Shown: positions 1 to 7,339, numbered from the stretch's first letter. The stretch is DNA of 41,917 bases from Alphaproteobacteria bacterium (GCA_004292755.1 RDXE01000077.1:1-41917), one strand, 5' to 3'. Numbers and translations: made by a program. Notes: generated by a model from the sequence alone, not told the origin.

Positions 1-36
1 GATGATCTGCTCTTCCGTGAACCGTGATCGCTTCAT
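1..36 (-). CDS. IS3-family transposase OrfA, N-terminus only (cut by window edge)
   Basis: Reading the minus strand from the ATG at 36-34 gives MKRSRFTEEQII, the usual beginning of OrfA of IS3-family (IS407/IS2-like) transposases, whose N-terminal helix-turn-helix binds the element ends. A purine-rich RBS (gaggac) lies just upstream, and the element's terminal repeat follows at about 75-99. Only 12 codons are inside the window, so intactness cannot be judged. Confidence 0.75.
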   Translation of the reverse strand, partial: MKRSRFTEEQII

Positions 37-99
37 TGTCCGTCCTCACTCCGGGCCGGACTCTAATCCATCTTGGCGGAAAATCAGGGGGTCAGGTCA
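1..99 (-). mobile_element. End of an IS3-family insertion sequence
   Basis: The stretch holds the OrfA start, its short leader and an outer end reading 5'-TGACCTGACCCCCTGATTTT on the minus strand (99 down to 80). This is a typical IS3-family terminus, beginning with TG. The outer boundary is placed at base 99 by the motif; the other end and any target duplication lie outside the window. Confidence 0.7.
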
Positions 100-416
100 T
101 CCGCCAATCAATATGTCCGGAATCCCATTGTCAACCGCATTTGCCGGACAGCATTTCGCTTGGCCGACAGACCCTCGTTTCTCGGACACCCCGCCACAGC
201 AGACCCAGAAAGCTCAAAATCCAACAAAGTCAATTGCTTGCGCGGCTTTGCGCCACATAACCTGTTGAATTGACTTGGCTTCCTTACCGTCACTTTTGAC
301 ACGGCGGTTACGGAAAGGCCGTCTACCGCGAAATGCCCAGGCTCGGTGTCAGCAGGAGACCATGAGCGCTGTTCGCGCTTCGTTCGACCCTAGCGTTGTT
401 TAGCGGGCAACCAGCG
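100..416. other. Non-coding stretch between two IS remnants
   Basis: No convincing gene. Overlapping short open frames on both strands lack RBSs and resemble nothing I know. The sequence is flanked by the IS3 end and the IS1380 remnant and is probably residue of past insertions. Confidence 0.4.
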
Positions 417-701
417 CTATGCCCTCCAATTGGCCCGGATCGCCCGAACCAAGCGGCGCAGGTGACCCGCGAGTTCCCGACCACTCGGACGCTTGGCCGG
501 GCGCAGCACGGCGGCGTCGAAGGTGTCGTCAAGGTCCAGCACGATGCGTCGCGGCACCTGCTGAAAGCTGGCGCAGTAGAGATCCACCATGGCTCGGCCC
601 ATGCGCAGCAATGCACGGGCATCTGGCCGGTTCTCCAGCCGCGAGATCGTCGATTGCGAGCAGAGATCCACGGCGGACGACTGAATTCTAAACCCGATCA
701 A
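417..701 (-). pseudogene. IS1380-family transposase fragment with internal deletion
   Basis: The minus-strand frame carries hallmarks of IS1380 transposases: DLCSQSTISRLEN near the start, a VDLYCASF segment, LDLDDTFDA with the first catalytic Asp region, then AVLRPAKRPSG and HLRRLVRAIRANW. In family members about 30 residues (the HGxQQLxLFNAHYD region) separate DDTFDA from AVLRPAKRP; here they are joined directly. The frame stops soon after RANW, so most of the catalytic domain is missing. The fragment cannot encode an active transposase. No plausible start codon or RBS is visible. Confidence 0.75.
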
Positions 702-757
702 GGACTTATGCTACACCCGCCACCCTCCAACGCTATCCTGGTGCATAATCCGGGCTA

Positions 758-767
758 GGTAGTTTCC
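758..767 (-). promoter_or_regulatory. Candidate FixJ-like box ahead of the Mla operon
   Basis: The plus strand reads GGTAGTTTCC, the core of the element seen in pairs at 6444/6516 and 23267/23297. It sits within CTAG...CTAG flanks (755-775) between the IS1380 remnant and the Mla operon. It lies 315 bases before the MlaE start, which is far, so the target could also be the small frame at 852. The match is seen; the function is inferred. Confidence 0.4.
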
Positions 768-851
768 AGTCCTAGTGGCGTCTCCGCGACGGGGCGTAGA
801 TTGGGGACCGACGACAGGAAGTTTTTTCTTGCCAGAATGAAGAGCGGGCAG

Positions 852-1085
852 ATGAGCCGGAACGTCGCGATCATCCTTCCGGCGTTCGCGCTATCGATAG
901 CCGCTATCGCCGTCGCGCAGCCGACGATCGCGGCGCCCAACTCGGGCCGCGACCTCGGTTCTCAGGACATCACCAAACGGAAAATGGCTTGCACCAACCG
1001 TTGGCACAGCCGAGCGATGACGAATACCGCCACGGGTCTCGTTCTGTCAGCGCCAACCCGTCAAATCATGACCTTTGGCGTATGA
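852..1085 (+). CDS. Possible small exported protein, doubtful
   Basis: From ATG 852 the frame begins MSRNVAIILPAFALSIAAIAVAQPTIAAP, which looks like a signal peptide with a possible AxA-type cleavage site, followed by about 50 polar residues without recognisable domains. It overlaps the MlaE start by 4 bases. A second in-frame ATG lies at 837. I do not recognise the protein. It may be a degraded leader of a lost gene or chance. Confidence 0.25.
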   Translation: MSRNVAIILPAFALSIAAIAVAQPTIAAPNSGRDLGSQDITKRKMACTNRWHSRAMTNTATGLVLSAPTRQIMTFGV

Positions 1086-2221
1086 GCGAACAGCCAGCCT
1101 CTTCGCCAGTGTGGCGGATCGAGGCAAACGCCGACACCTATGTTCTTCATCTGACAGGCGACTGGTTGAGCGTCGCTCTCGGCGCGGATCAAGGGACCGT
1201 GGACGCGGTTGCATCGGCGTTGGTGGGCCTCCCAGGTGCGACGGTTCGAACCGACGCGATCGGCCGCTGGGACACTGGGCTGATCGTCTATCTGCTCCAA
1301 CTGCGCGCGGCCGTCGCCCAGGGGTTCGTCCTTGATGATACCGCACTGTCGAAGCCGGTGGCGCGGTTGCTCCGACTGGCAGAGGTCGGTCTCGCCGCTC
1401 CGTCGCCGCCAATGGCGCGACCGACCGTTGGCTGGCTGGCTCGCTTGGGATGGGTCGCCATTCGCGGCGGTCGGGAGGCGATCGCTGTATCGGACCTGCT
1501 GGGCTCGACACTCCTGCGCACCGGCGTCGGCTTGACCGGGCGCTCCCAGACCCGCCGCGGTGATGTGATCGCCTTGATGCGCGACGCGGGCGCAGGCGCG
1601 CTGGCGATCGTCGCGGTGGTGAACTTCCTGGTTGGCGGCATCTTGGCCTTTGTCGGCGCGGTGCAGCTCGAGCGGTTCGGGGCCGAGATCTTCGTCGCCA
1701 ATCTGGTTGGTGTCGCCGTCGTGCGCGAGATGGCGGCGATCATGACCGCGATCGTGTTGGCCGGGCGCACCGGCGGCGCTTATGCGGCCGAGATCGCGGC
1801 GATGCAGGGCGCCGAGGAGATCGATGCCCTCGCCGTGCTTGGCGTCTCGATCCAGGACTACCTTATCCTGCCGAGGGTCGTCGCTTTGTCGACCATGATG
1901 CCGCTGCTCTATGTGTACGGCTGCGCCTTCGGTTTGCTCGGTGGGCTGCTGGTGGCGGTGCTCACCCTTGATCTGTCCGCGACCAGCTTCGTCAACCAGT
2001 TGATCGCGTCGGTGAACGCCGACCAATTCTGGATCGGGCTCTCCAAGAGCGTCGTGTTCGGCCTGCTGATCGCGCTCGCCGGATGTCGGCTCGGGTTAAA
2101 GGCGGGGCGCAGCGCGTCCGATGTCGGCCGAGCGGCGACGGCGGCCGTGGTTGCCGGGATCGTCGGTGTCATCGCGGTCGATGCGGTGTTCGCCCTCTGC
2201 GCCAACGCGCTGGGGATTTGA
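1082..2221 (+). CDS. mlaE: MlaE-family ABC transporter permease with N-terminal STAS-like domain
   Basis: Inner-membrane permease of an MCE (Mla-type) lipid transporter, 379 residues. Residues about 10-105 form a STAS/MlaB-like domain; residues about 125-375 are the MlaE domain with hydrophobic helices and the conserved segment VVREMAAIMTAIVLAGRTGGAYAAEIAAMQ, where the ATPase docks. The ATG at 1082 is chosen because the STAS-like fold begins just after it; a longer frame from 989 adds unlike sequence. The fusion replaces a separate MlaB. The ATPase gene starts 3 bases after the stop, so the two are co-transcribed. The family moves phospholipids or other hydrophobic molecules between membranes; the substrate here is unknown. 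Confidence 0.9.
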   Translation: MSEQPASSPVWRIEANADTYVLHLTGDWLSVALGADQGTVDAVASALVGLPGATVRTDAIGRWDTGLIVYLLQLRAAVAQGFVLDDTALSKPVARLLRLAEVGLAAPSPPMARPTVGWLARLGWVAIRGGREAIAVSDLLGSTLLRTGVGLTGRSQTRRGDVIALMRDAGAGALAIVAVVNFLVGGILAFVGAVQLERFGAEIFVANLVGVAVVREMAAIMTAIVLAGRTGGAYAAEIAAMQGAEEIDALAVLGVSIQDYLILPRVVALSTMMPLLYVYGCAFGLLGGLLVAVLTLDLSATSFVNQLIASVNADQFWIGLSKSVVFGLLIALAGCRLGLKAGRSASDVGRAATAAVVAGIVGVIAVDAVFALCANALGI

Positions 2222-2224
2222 GCC

Positions 2225-3028
2225 ATGGTAACCGATGCCGTCGACCAGGCCCGACTGACGGTGGAGGGAATGACGCTCGCTTTCGGGAAGAGGGTGGTGC
2301 AACGCGATCTGAGCTTCAGTGTGCAGCCGGGTTCGATCTTCGCGGTGATGGGCGAGAGCGGGTGCGGCAAGAGCACGGTGCTCAAAGCGTTGATCGGGCT
2401 GATCACGCCGACGGCGGGCCGCCGCGTCGTGGCAGGGGAGAACTATGACGCAGCAGCCCCTGCGCGCCGACGCGAGATCGGGCGCGATTTCGGCGTCCTG
2501 TTCCAGAACGGCGCGCTGTGGAGCTCGCTCACGGTTGCGGAGAACGTCGCGTTGCCGCTCCAGATGTTCACCTCGCTCCGACCATCTGCGATCGACGCGC
2601 TTGTGCGCGTGAAGCTGGCCCTGGTCGGCCTGGCGCCGGTCGGCGACCGTATGCCAGCGGAGCTCAGCGGCGGCATGCGCAAGCGGGCGGGTCTCGCGCG
2701 GGCGTTGGCGCTGGACCCGGGCTGTCTGTTCCTTGATGAGCCGTCGGCGGGGCTGGATCCAATCACCGCGAAGCGAATGGATGATTTGATCCTGGAGCTG
2801 CGCGACGGGCTGGGCGCGACCATCGTGATCGTCAGTCACGAGTTACCCAGCCTGTTTGCGATCTGCGACGACGGCATCTTCCTCGACGCGAAAACCCATT
2901 CGGCGATCGCCCATGGCGCGCCCAGAGACCTGCGCGACGGCTGTGATCACCCGACCGTTCGGGCCTTCATGACCCGCGCGCTTCCACCAACCGAGGTTCT
3001 GCAGGAGAACGGCCATGGCGGACTCTAA
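2225..3028 (+). CDS. mlaF: MlaF-family ABC transporter ATP-binding protein
   Basis: Cytoplasmic ATPase powering the neighbouring MlaE permease, 267 residues. Walker A is GESGCGKST at 43-51, the signature is LSGGMRKR, Walker B is CLFLDEPSAGLDP and the H-loop is SHE. The signature form with MRKR is characteristic of MlaF-like proteins. The gene starts 3 bases after mlaE and its last 14 bases overlap the MCE gene, so translation is probably coupled. The length matches the family (about 260-270), and nothing looks damaged. Confidence 0.93.
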   Translation: MVTDAVDQARLTVEGMTLAFGKRVVQRDLSFSVQPGSIFAVMGESGCGKSTVLKALIGLITPTAGRRVVAGENYDAAAPARRREIGRDFGVLFQNGALWSSLTVAENVALPLQMFTSLRPSAIDALVRVKLALVGLAPVGDRMPAELSGGMRKRAGLARALALDPGCLFLDEPSAGLDPITAKRMDDLILELRDGLGATIVIVSHELPSLFAICDDGIFLDAKTHSAIAHGAPRDLRDGCDHPTVRAFMTRALPPTEVLQENGHGGL

Positions 3029-3950
3029 GCCAGCGATCGTCGGCGGCTTTGTTCTGGGCAGCTTGGCGCTGGCCGTGGCCGCGATCTTGATGTTCGGCGG
3101 GGGCAAGCTGTTCGAAAAGACTGCCCGCGTCGTTGTCTATTTCACCGGTTCGATCGCCGGGTTGACCGTTGGTTCCCCGGTGACGTTTCGGGGCGTTCAG
3201 ATCGGCGCAGTCGAAAGCATCGTCGTAAAGGTCGATCCCGACGCCGGAAACGTCAACATCCCGGTCTATCTGACTCTGCGTCCGCAGCGGGTCGAGGGCA
3301 CCCAACCTGCCGACATCATCCGCGACTATGAACGCCTGATTGCGGCCGGTCTGCGCGCCAAGCTGGTCAGCCAAAGCCTGGTCACCGGGCAAAGCGCGGT
3401 CGACCTCGACTTCACGCCGACGGCGCCGCCGGTGCTGGTCGGTGGCGACCCGACGGTGATGGAGATTCCAGCACTGCCATCCGAGCTTCAGAAACTGAAG
3501 GACCAGGTGGCCGATCTCCCGTTGCGCGAATTGGCCGACGGCGCGTTGCGCACCCTGGCGTCCCTTGATCTCCTCAGTCGCCGTCTCGAAGAGAGATTGG
3601 ACGGGCTGGGCGATGACAGCAAAGTGATCATCGCCGCCGCCGCCGAGACTTTGGCCGAGGTCACCCGAACGGCGGGGGAAATGTCCGGATTGATCGAAGA
3701 TGGTCGGCGCGAGTTGCGCGGCCGCGGCGCGGAGTTTGGCCGCCTGCTGTCCACGGTTGATCGCGCCGCTGCCGACACCCAGACCTTGGTCAAATCCATC
3801 AATGCGTTGACCGATCCCCGCTCCCGCCTGCGTGCCGATCTGGAGGCGACCGCGCGCGACGCGGCCGCAACGGTCGCGTCGTTGCGCGGTTTCGCGCGGG
3901 AGATCGAGCGCAATCCCAGCGCTCTTGTCACAGGACGGAAGTCGCCATGA
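3015..3950 (+). CDS. mlaD: MlaD/MCE-domain substrate-binding protein
   Basis: Periplasmic, inner-membrane-anchored protein, 311 residues. An N-terminal membrane anchor (residues about 8-28, VGGFVLGSLALAVAAILMF) is followed by one MCE domain at about 38-118 (VYFTGSIAGLTVGSPVTFRGVQIGAV...), then a long helical, Ala/Leu/Arg-rich region at about 150-300. In relatives such helices help build a hexameric tunnel across the periplasm. It overlaps mlaF by 14 bases, and its stop overlaps the next ATG (ATGA at 3947). The long helical tail makes it closer to PqiB/YebT-associated MCE types than to the short E. coli MlaD. Confidence 0.9.
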   Translation: MADSKPAIVGGFVLGSLALAVAAILMFGGGKLFEKTARVVVYFTGSIAGLTVGSPVTFRGVQIGAVESIVVKVDPDAGNVNIPVYLTLRPQRVEGTQPADIIRDYERLIAAGLRAKLVSQSLVTGQSAVDLDFTPTAPPVLVGGDPTVMEIPALPSELQKLKDQVADLPLRELADGALRTLASLDLLSRRLEERLDGLGDDSKVIIAAAAETLAEVTRTAGEMSGLIEDGRRELRGRGAEFGRLLSTVDRAAADTQTLVKSINALTDPRSRLRADLEATARDAAATVASLRGFAREIERNPSALVTGRKSP

Positions 3951-4537
3951 CCTGTTTCTCGACCCGCGCGGTCGCTCTTCTTCTGCTTTTCAGCGTCGCG
4001 GGGTGCGGCGCGCTGTCGGGGCCGCCGGTGCGGCTCTATGTTTTGGGTGAGATCGCACCGCCAGTGGCGGCCCTCGTGGATGAGTCGGGGCGGCCGGTGT
4101 TCGTGCTGAAAACCGTCCAAGTGCCGGATTACCTCGACAACCAAGACATGCTGACGCGCGCTCTGGACAACGAGGTGGTCGCCAGCCGGTCTGGGCGTTG
4201 GGCAGAGCGGCTGTCCATCGGCATGACCCGGACCCTGATCACGGCGTTGAGTGAACGGGCGCCAGGTTATGTCCTGCTCGCCGCCACGCCCGCGTTCGGC
4301 GCGGTTCCCCGACAGATCACCGTCGATATCGACGCGTTCGACGCGCGCGCCGATGGTCAGATTTTCCTGGCGGCGCGATGGTCGATCGGGTCGGCGGGCG
4401 GCGATGTCGCCGCTGGTGGGCGGGTCGGGTTGGTCGGGTCTGCGCGCGCTCTCGGCGACGCCAACCTAGCCGCGGCAACGACGGCGATCCTCTATCGGCT
4501 CGCCGATGCGATCGCCGTGACTCTGCCGCCGGGCTGA
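3947..4537 (+). CDS. PqiC-like ABC transport auxiliary outer-membrane lipoprotein
   Basis: 196 residues. A lipoprotein signal peptide ends in the lipobox VAGC (Cys about residue 20), followed by an ABC_trans_aux/LPrePqiC type domain (RLYVLGE..., VPDYLDNQDMLTR, NEVVASRSGRWAERL). In relatives this lipoprotein sits on the outer membrane and receives substrate from the MCE tunnel. It takes the place of the soluble MlaC carrier, which is absent here. The ATGA overlap with the MCE gene implies translational coupling. It is the last gene of the operon, followed by a strong hairpin at 4575. Confidence 0.85.
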   Translation: MTCFSTRAVALLLLFSVAGCGALSGPPVRLYVLGEIAPPVAALVDESGRPVFVLKTVQVPDYLDNQDMLTRALDNEVVASRSGRWAERLSIGMTRTLITALSERAPGYVLLAATPAFGAVPRQITVDIDAFDARADGQIFLAARWSIGSAGGDVAAGGRVGLVGSARALGDANLAAATTAILYRLADAIAVTLPPG

Positions 4538-5021
4538 TGGCGGCTTTGAAGGGAGGTCGGCGCGACTGGCGCCGGGTCGTGGGCGCGCAGTGCCCGGCGC
4601 GCTCACGACCGTGTCTGAAAGGGCAGCCAACAAAACTTGTCGCGTTTGACGCCGAAGAGTGACTTGCTCTGGCTCCCGCGCTGGGAACCGGCTCTATGAC
4701 TTTATTGTATCAAGCATGGTCAATCGCTCGAATCAACCCATCCGAGCGGGATTTGTTCTCAGATCGCACAAAATGGGAACGTCAGGCGGCGTGGTGGACG
4801 TCGTGGGTTCCGTCCCTTGACGTGGCGCAGCAGCAGCACGGGTGGTGTTCCCCCGGCAGGCCCGATCCTGCGCGTGCCGCCGCGCCCCGAACTCGGGCGG
4901 TGGCAGGCCGCCAGCCGGGGCGTGCCTGACTCGGACGACGCCTCCGAACTGCTGCGGGTGCGCCCATTGCCGTGCCCAACGGCGGCTCCCAGGGATTATT
5001 GGCGCATAGGGGGCGATCATC
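4538..5021. other. 484-base non-coding stretch after the Mla operon
   Basis: It contains the hairpin at 4575-4610 and a weaker inverted repeat near 4728-4752 (gctcgaat/atccgagc) resembling the hairpin at 5322. Open frames here on both strands lack RBSs and recognisable motifs. No RNA gene seen. Confidence 0.4.
4575..4610 (+). terminator. Strong hairpin ending the Mla operon
   Basis: The arms 4575-4588 (GGTCGTGGGCGCGC) and 4597-4610 pair over 14 bases with a single G-U pair and an 8-base loop. It lies 38 bases after the PqiC-like stop. There is no clear T run, so it may act as an mRNA-stabilising end or a weak intrinsic terminator. Confidence 0.6.
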
Positions 5022-5177
5022 TTAGACATGGCCCAAAAAGATCAACACCACGAGCACGAGCAAAAGAAAGCCAACTCCTCCGCTCGGTTGATAGCCCCAA
5101 CCGCGACTGTAGCCCCAGTGCGGTAGCACTCCAAGGAGCGCCAAGACCAGAAGGATGAGGACAATAGTCGCCAACAT
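5022..5177 (-). CDS. DUF3309 small membrane protein
   Basis: A 51-residue protein, MLATIVLILLVLALLGVLPHWGYSRGWGYQPSGGVGFLLLVLVVLIFLGHV. It has two hydrophobic helices (about 2-18 and 36-50) around the WGYSRGWGYQPSGG loop typical of DUF3309. An excellent RBS (GGAGGAAAAG) stands directly before the ATG. These tiny inner-membrane proteins are common in proteobacterial stress regions; their function is unknown. It is probably transcribed from the 5178-5352 region, which contains a large inverted repeat. Confidence 0.85.
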   Translation of the reverse strand: MLATIVLILLVLALLGVLPHWGYSRGWGYQPSGGVGFLLLVLVVLIFLGHV

Positions 5178-5224
5178 CTTTTCCTCCAGCATGTGGTTGA
5201 CGATCGACCCCTGCGACCGCAGGC

Positions 5225-5268
5225 CTAGAGTAAATTTCCCTCACTTTGGCTCGGAATATTTACTCTAG
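5225..5268. repeat. Inverted repeat upstream of the DUF3309 gene
   Basis: The left arm CTAGAGTAAATTTCC (5225-5239) and right arm GGAATATTTACTCTAG (5253-5268) match over 11 perfect bases plus TTCC/GGAA with one extra base. It lies 48-91 bases upstream of the DUF3309 start. The halves recall the island box (TCGGAA...TAC), so it may be an operator; it could also be a bidirectional terminator for the genes transcribed toward it. Confidence 0.5.
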
Positions 5269-5321
5269 ATGCTTGTTTCTACGTGCTCTCGCATCAGCTA
5301 CGCTGACCGATGCGTCACCCG

Positions 5322-5341
5322 CTCGAATGAATCCATTCGAG
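5322..5341 (-). terminator. Hairpin after the DUF3185-like gene
   Basis: CTCGAATG and CATTCGAG form a perfect 8-base stem with a 4-base loop, 11 bases beyond the stop codon of the minus-strand BON/DUF3185 pair. No T run follows, so it is a candidate only. Confidence 0.45.
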
Positions 5342-5352
5342 CTGGATCTGCG

Positions 5353-5559
5353 CTAGTCTCGGTGGACAAAGGCGAGATAGGCGGCGCAGACCAGCGCCGT
5401 CGCCCCAGCCAGAACGATCCAGGTGGTTTGGTCGGTGTAGCGCCCGGTCAACGCTTCGCTGAGACGCTCCAACGGCGCGCCAGAGCTTTGCCAGGCGCTG
5501 CCCAGCATCACGACTCCAGCGGTACCGAGCGCGACCGCGGCCACCCGAGCGGCGATCAT
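5353..5559 (-). CDS. DUF3185-like small membrane protein
   Basis: 68 residues with two transmembrane helices (about 2-22 and 46-64) separated by a polar loop containing LTGRYTDQTTWIVLAG. This resembles the DUF3185 pattern (helix, short loop, TGxxTDKTxW, helix). The ATG overlaps the stop of the BON lipoprotein gene (ATGA at 5556-5559), so the two are translated together. The function is unknown; by context it is an envelope stress protein. Confidence 0.6.
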   Translation of the reverse strand: MIAARVAAVALGTAGVVMLGSAWQSSGAPLERLSEALTGRYTDQTTWIVLAGATALVCAAYLAFVHRD

Positions 5560-5870
5560 CGGACGATCAAATCGTTGCGGACACCGCGGACCCCCTGGAC
5601 CGACCGGGCGATCTCACCAGCGCGGCTGCGGGTCTGTTGCGACTCAACGAAGCCACTGAGCTGCACGACGTTCTGCATGGTTTCGACGCCGATCGCGCCG
5701 GACTTCAGATTTGGTTCGCCAAGCAGTGCGGAGTTGACCCGCGCGGTGATCGACGCGTCGTCGATGTATTCGCCAGCTGTCTCCTGGCCCCGGATCGCGG
5801 CACAACCAGCGACCGTGCCAATCAGCGCGGTTGCCAGCATCAGCGTTCGGATCGTCGATGACATCTTCAT
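5556..5870 (-). CDS. BON-domain lipoprotein
   Basis: 104 residues starting at 5870, where GGAGGAAATC provides a strong RBS; a longer frame to 5924 has none. The signal peptide ends in the lipobox VAGC, followed by one BON domain (DDASITARVNSALLGEPNLKSGAIGVETMQNVVQLSGFVESQQTRSRAGEIARSVQGVRGVRNDLIV). BON domains bind membranes and occur in OsmY-like stress proteins. It is the first gene of a two-gene unit with the DUF3185-like protein. Confidence 0.85.
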   Translation of the reverse strand: MKMSSTIRTLMLATALIGTVAGCAAIRGQETAGEYIDDASITARVNSALLGEPNLKSGAIGVETMQNVVQLSGFVESQQTRSRAGEIARSVQGVRGVRNDLIVR

Positions 5871-6067
5871 GATTTCCTCCAGCGGAATTCTCAAGAGTGA
5901 GGAAGCGTTTTGTATGCCATTCACGATAATTTATAAACACGCAGTTGTACGCATTTTTTGGTAAATGTAAAAATGGGAACTAATCATAATCAGGTAATAC
6001 TGATCAGGAAGCAGAACGCAGCTTCCGAAATCGGGAATTCTCAGTTCGAGTTCTTATCCACACGCCT

Positions 6068-6102
6068 GCCGGTGATTCGGCTCAAGACGGAGAATCACCG
6101 GC
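6068..6102 (-). terminator. Hairpin downstream of csbD
   Basis: GCCGGTGATT (6068-6077) and AATCACCGGC (6093-6102) form a perfect 10-base stem with a 15-base loop, 23 bases after the csbD stop on the minus strand. No T run is present. Confidence 0.5.
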
Positions 6103-6125
6103 AACCTGGTCAATCAGCATGCGGC

Positions 6126-6302
6126 CTAGGTTGGCGTCTTGAGGCTATCGCGCGCGCTGCCGACGGCGTTTTGGATCTTGCCTTCGGTCTTGTCTCGAAT
6201 GCCATCCGCGACAAGCTTGGCATCACCGACAACATTACCAATAGTTTCCTTGATGGTGCCCTTGGTTTGCTTGGCGACACCTTCGATTCTGTCTTTGTCC
6301 AC
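6126..6302 (-). CDS. csbD: CsbD-family stress protein
   Basis: A 58-residue hydrophilic protein, (M)DKDRIEGVAKQTKGTIKETIGNVVGDAKLVADGIRDKTEGKIQNAVGSARDSLKTPT, a complete CsbD domain. CsbD proteins are small, abundant general-stress proteins without known activity. The start is a GTG at 6302 preceded by AGGAGA; no ATG fits. It diverges from the triple-BON gene, and the 310-base gap between them contains two inverted copies of the island box. Confidence 0.88.
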   Translation of the reverse strand: MDKDRIEGVAKQTKGTIKETIGNVVGDAKLVADGIRDKTEGKIQNAVGSARDSLKTPT

Positions 6303-6443
6303 GATGAGCTCTCCTGTCTTCGAAACGATGCAGATCAGTCCGCAGTGCGGAACATTGGCACGGAACCACCGGGTTCGCCCTGCTCGGACGGCGCGGTCAC
6401 ACACCGCTCGCAAGGTGGGCAATGCACGCCACCAGAGCCAGGA

Positions 6444-6454
6444 TCGGAAACTAC
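6444..6454 (+). promoter_or_regulatory. Candidate FixJ-like box, copy facing csbD
   Basis: TCGGAAACTAC, an 11-base exact match to the left part of the site at 23267. It lies 142 bases upstream of csbD and is inverted relative to the copy at 6516, 61 bases away. Confidence 0.5.
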
Positions 6455-6515
6455 TCTGAGCCATGCCCCATTGGCGGGCACCGGTGTTGTCGAGCCGCCG
6501 TCGCGTGCTCAAACC

Positions 6516-6526
6516 GTAGTTTCCGA
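6516..6526 (-). promoter_or_regulatory. Candidate FixJ-like box, copy facing the triple-BON gene
   Basis: The plus strand reads GTAGTTTCCGA, the reverse complement of TCGGAAACTAC. It sits 87-97 bases before the ATG at 6613, a usual place for an activator site. Confidence 0.5.
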
Positions 6527-6612
6527 CTCTGCTGTCATCCGCAGCGGTCCGACATGAATTGCAGGCGTGCCGAACCATCATCGGTCACTGAACCAAGCCC
6601 GTGGAGGCAGTC

Positions 6613-7266
6613 ATGCCAACAGATAGCCAAATCCAGAAGGATGTCATCGCGGACCTCAACTGGGATCCATGCGTGACCGCCAGCCAGATCGGCGTAACCG
6701 CCCGGAATGGTGTGGTGGCACTCACCGGCCATGTTGGCTCCTACAGCGAAAAATACGCGGCGGAAAACGCGGCAGGGCGCGTCAAAGGCGTCAAGGCCGT
6801 GGCCGAAGAGATCGAGGTGCGCCTGCATGACACGGGCAAGCGGGGAGACGAGGAAATCGCCGCCGCCGCAGTTCAGCGGCTGGGTTGGAACGGCTCCGTG
6901 CCCCACGATGCGATCAAGGTGAAGGTCGAGAAGGGGTGGGTCACGCTCTCCGGCGAGGTCGAATGGCGGTTTCAGCGAGACGCGGCTGCAACCGAGATCC
7001 GGCACCTGCTGGGGGTGGTCGGCGTGTCCGACGCGATCACGATCAAGACGAGCGTCAGTACCGCCAGCATCAGTGCCAACATCACCAACGCCCTGCAACG
7101 GTCGTGGCTCTGGGAGGATGACAGCAACGTCAAGGTCACGGCCCAGGGCGGCGCAGTAAAGCTCTCTGGGACGGTTGAGTCCTGGCAGGACCGCCTCGCC
7201 GCTGGCCAGATCGCCTGGGCTGCGCCGGGCACTGTCTCGGTCGAAAACACCCTCATCGTCGTCTAA
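6613..7266 (+). CDS. Triple BON-domain protein
   Basis: 217 residues with three BON domains in tandem (about 3-70, 75-145 and 150-217), each with the G-x-V-x-L-x-G-x-V core (GVVALTGHV, GWVTLSGEV, GAVKLSGTV). There is no signal peptide, so it is cytoplasmic or unconventional. The ATG at 6613 is chosen because GGAGG stands 8 bases upstream; a GTG at 6601 is also in frame. Such OsmY-like proteins are induced by osmotic or starvation stress and are thought to bind membrane surfaces. A candidate regulator box lies about 90 bases upstream and a hairpin follows. Confidence 0.88.
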   Translation: MPTDSQIQKDVIADLNWDPCVTASQIGVTARNGVVALTGHVGSYSEKYAAENAAGRVKGVKAVAEEIEVRLHDTGKRGDEEIAAAAVQRLGWNGSVPHDAIKVKVEKGWVTLSGEVEWRFQRDAAATEIRHLLGVVGVSDAITIKTSVSTASISANITNALQRSWLWEDDSNVKVTAQGGAVKLSGTVESWQDRLAAGQIAWAAPGTVSVENTLIVV

Positions 7267-7290
7267 CAGCCACGGTAAGGTAACCGCTTT

Positions 7291-7315
7291 GGTCGGCCCG
7301 TGATTTGGGCCGACC
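7291..7315 (+). terminator. Intrinsic terminator after the triple-BON gene
   Basis: GGTCGGCCC and GGGCCGACC form a perfect 9-base stem with a 7-base loop, followed by GCCTTT. It is 24 bases after the BON stop and 24 before the oleate hydratase ATG. It either ends the first transcript or acts as a leader attenuator of the second. Confidence 0.7.
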
Positions 7316-7339
7316 GCCTTTCGTACGAGGAATTCTGCC

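Larger units (their letters stand above)
6303..6612. other. Divergent regulatory region between csbD and the triple-BON gene
   Basis: No gene. It carries two copies of the candidate box in opposite orientation (6444-6454 and 6516-6526), placed so that one could serve each divergent gene. Confidence 0.5.

Noticed and set aside
4696-5158. Short open frames in the 4538-5021 gap
   Set aside because: No RBS, low-complexity Arg/Pro/Ala-rich translation and no recognisable family on either strand.
5269-5964. Long open frame on the plus strand across the BON/DUF3185 genes
   Set aside because: It lies opposite two minus-strand genes with strong RBSs and clear domains, and its own translation shows no known motif.
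6345-6375. Possible EcfG-type general stress promoter (GGAAC...GGTT) in the csbD/BON gap
   Set aside because: Spacing is 18 rather than 16-17, the -10 part is imperfect, and it is about 240 bases from the gene it would serve.
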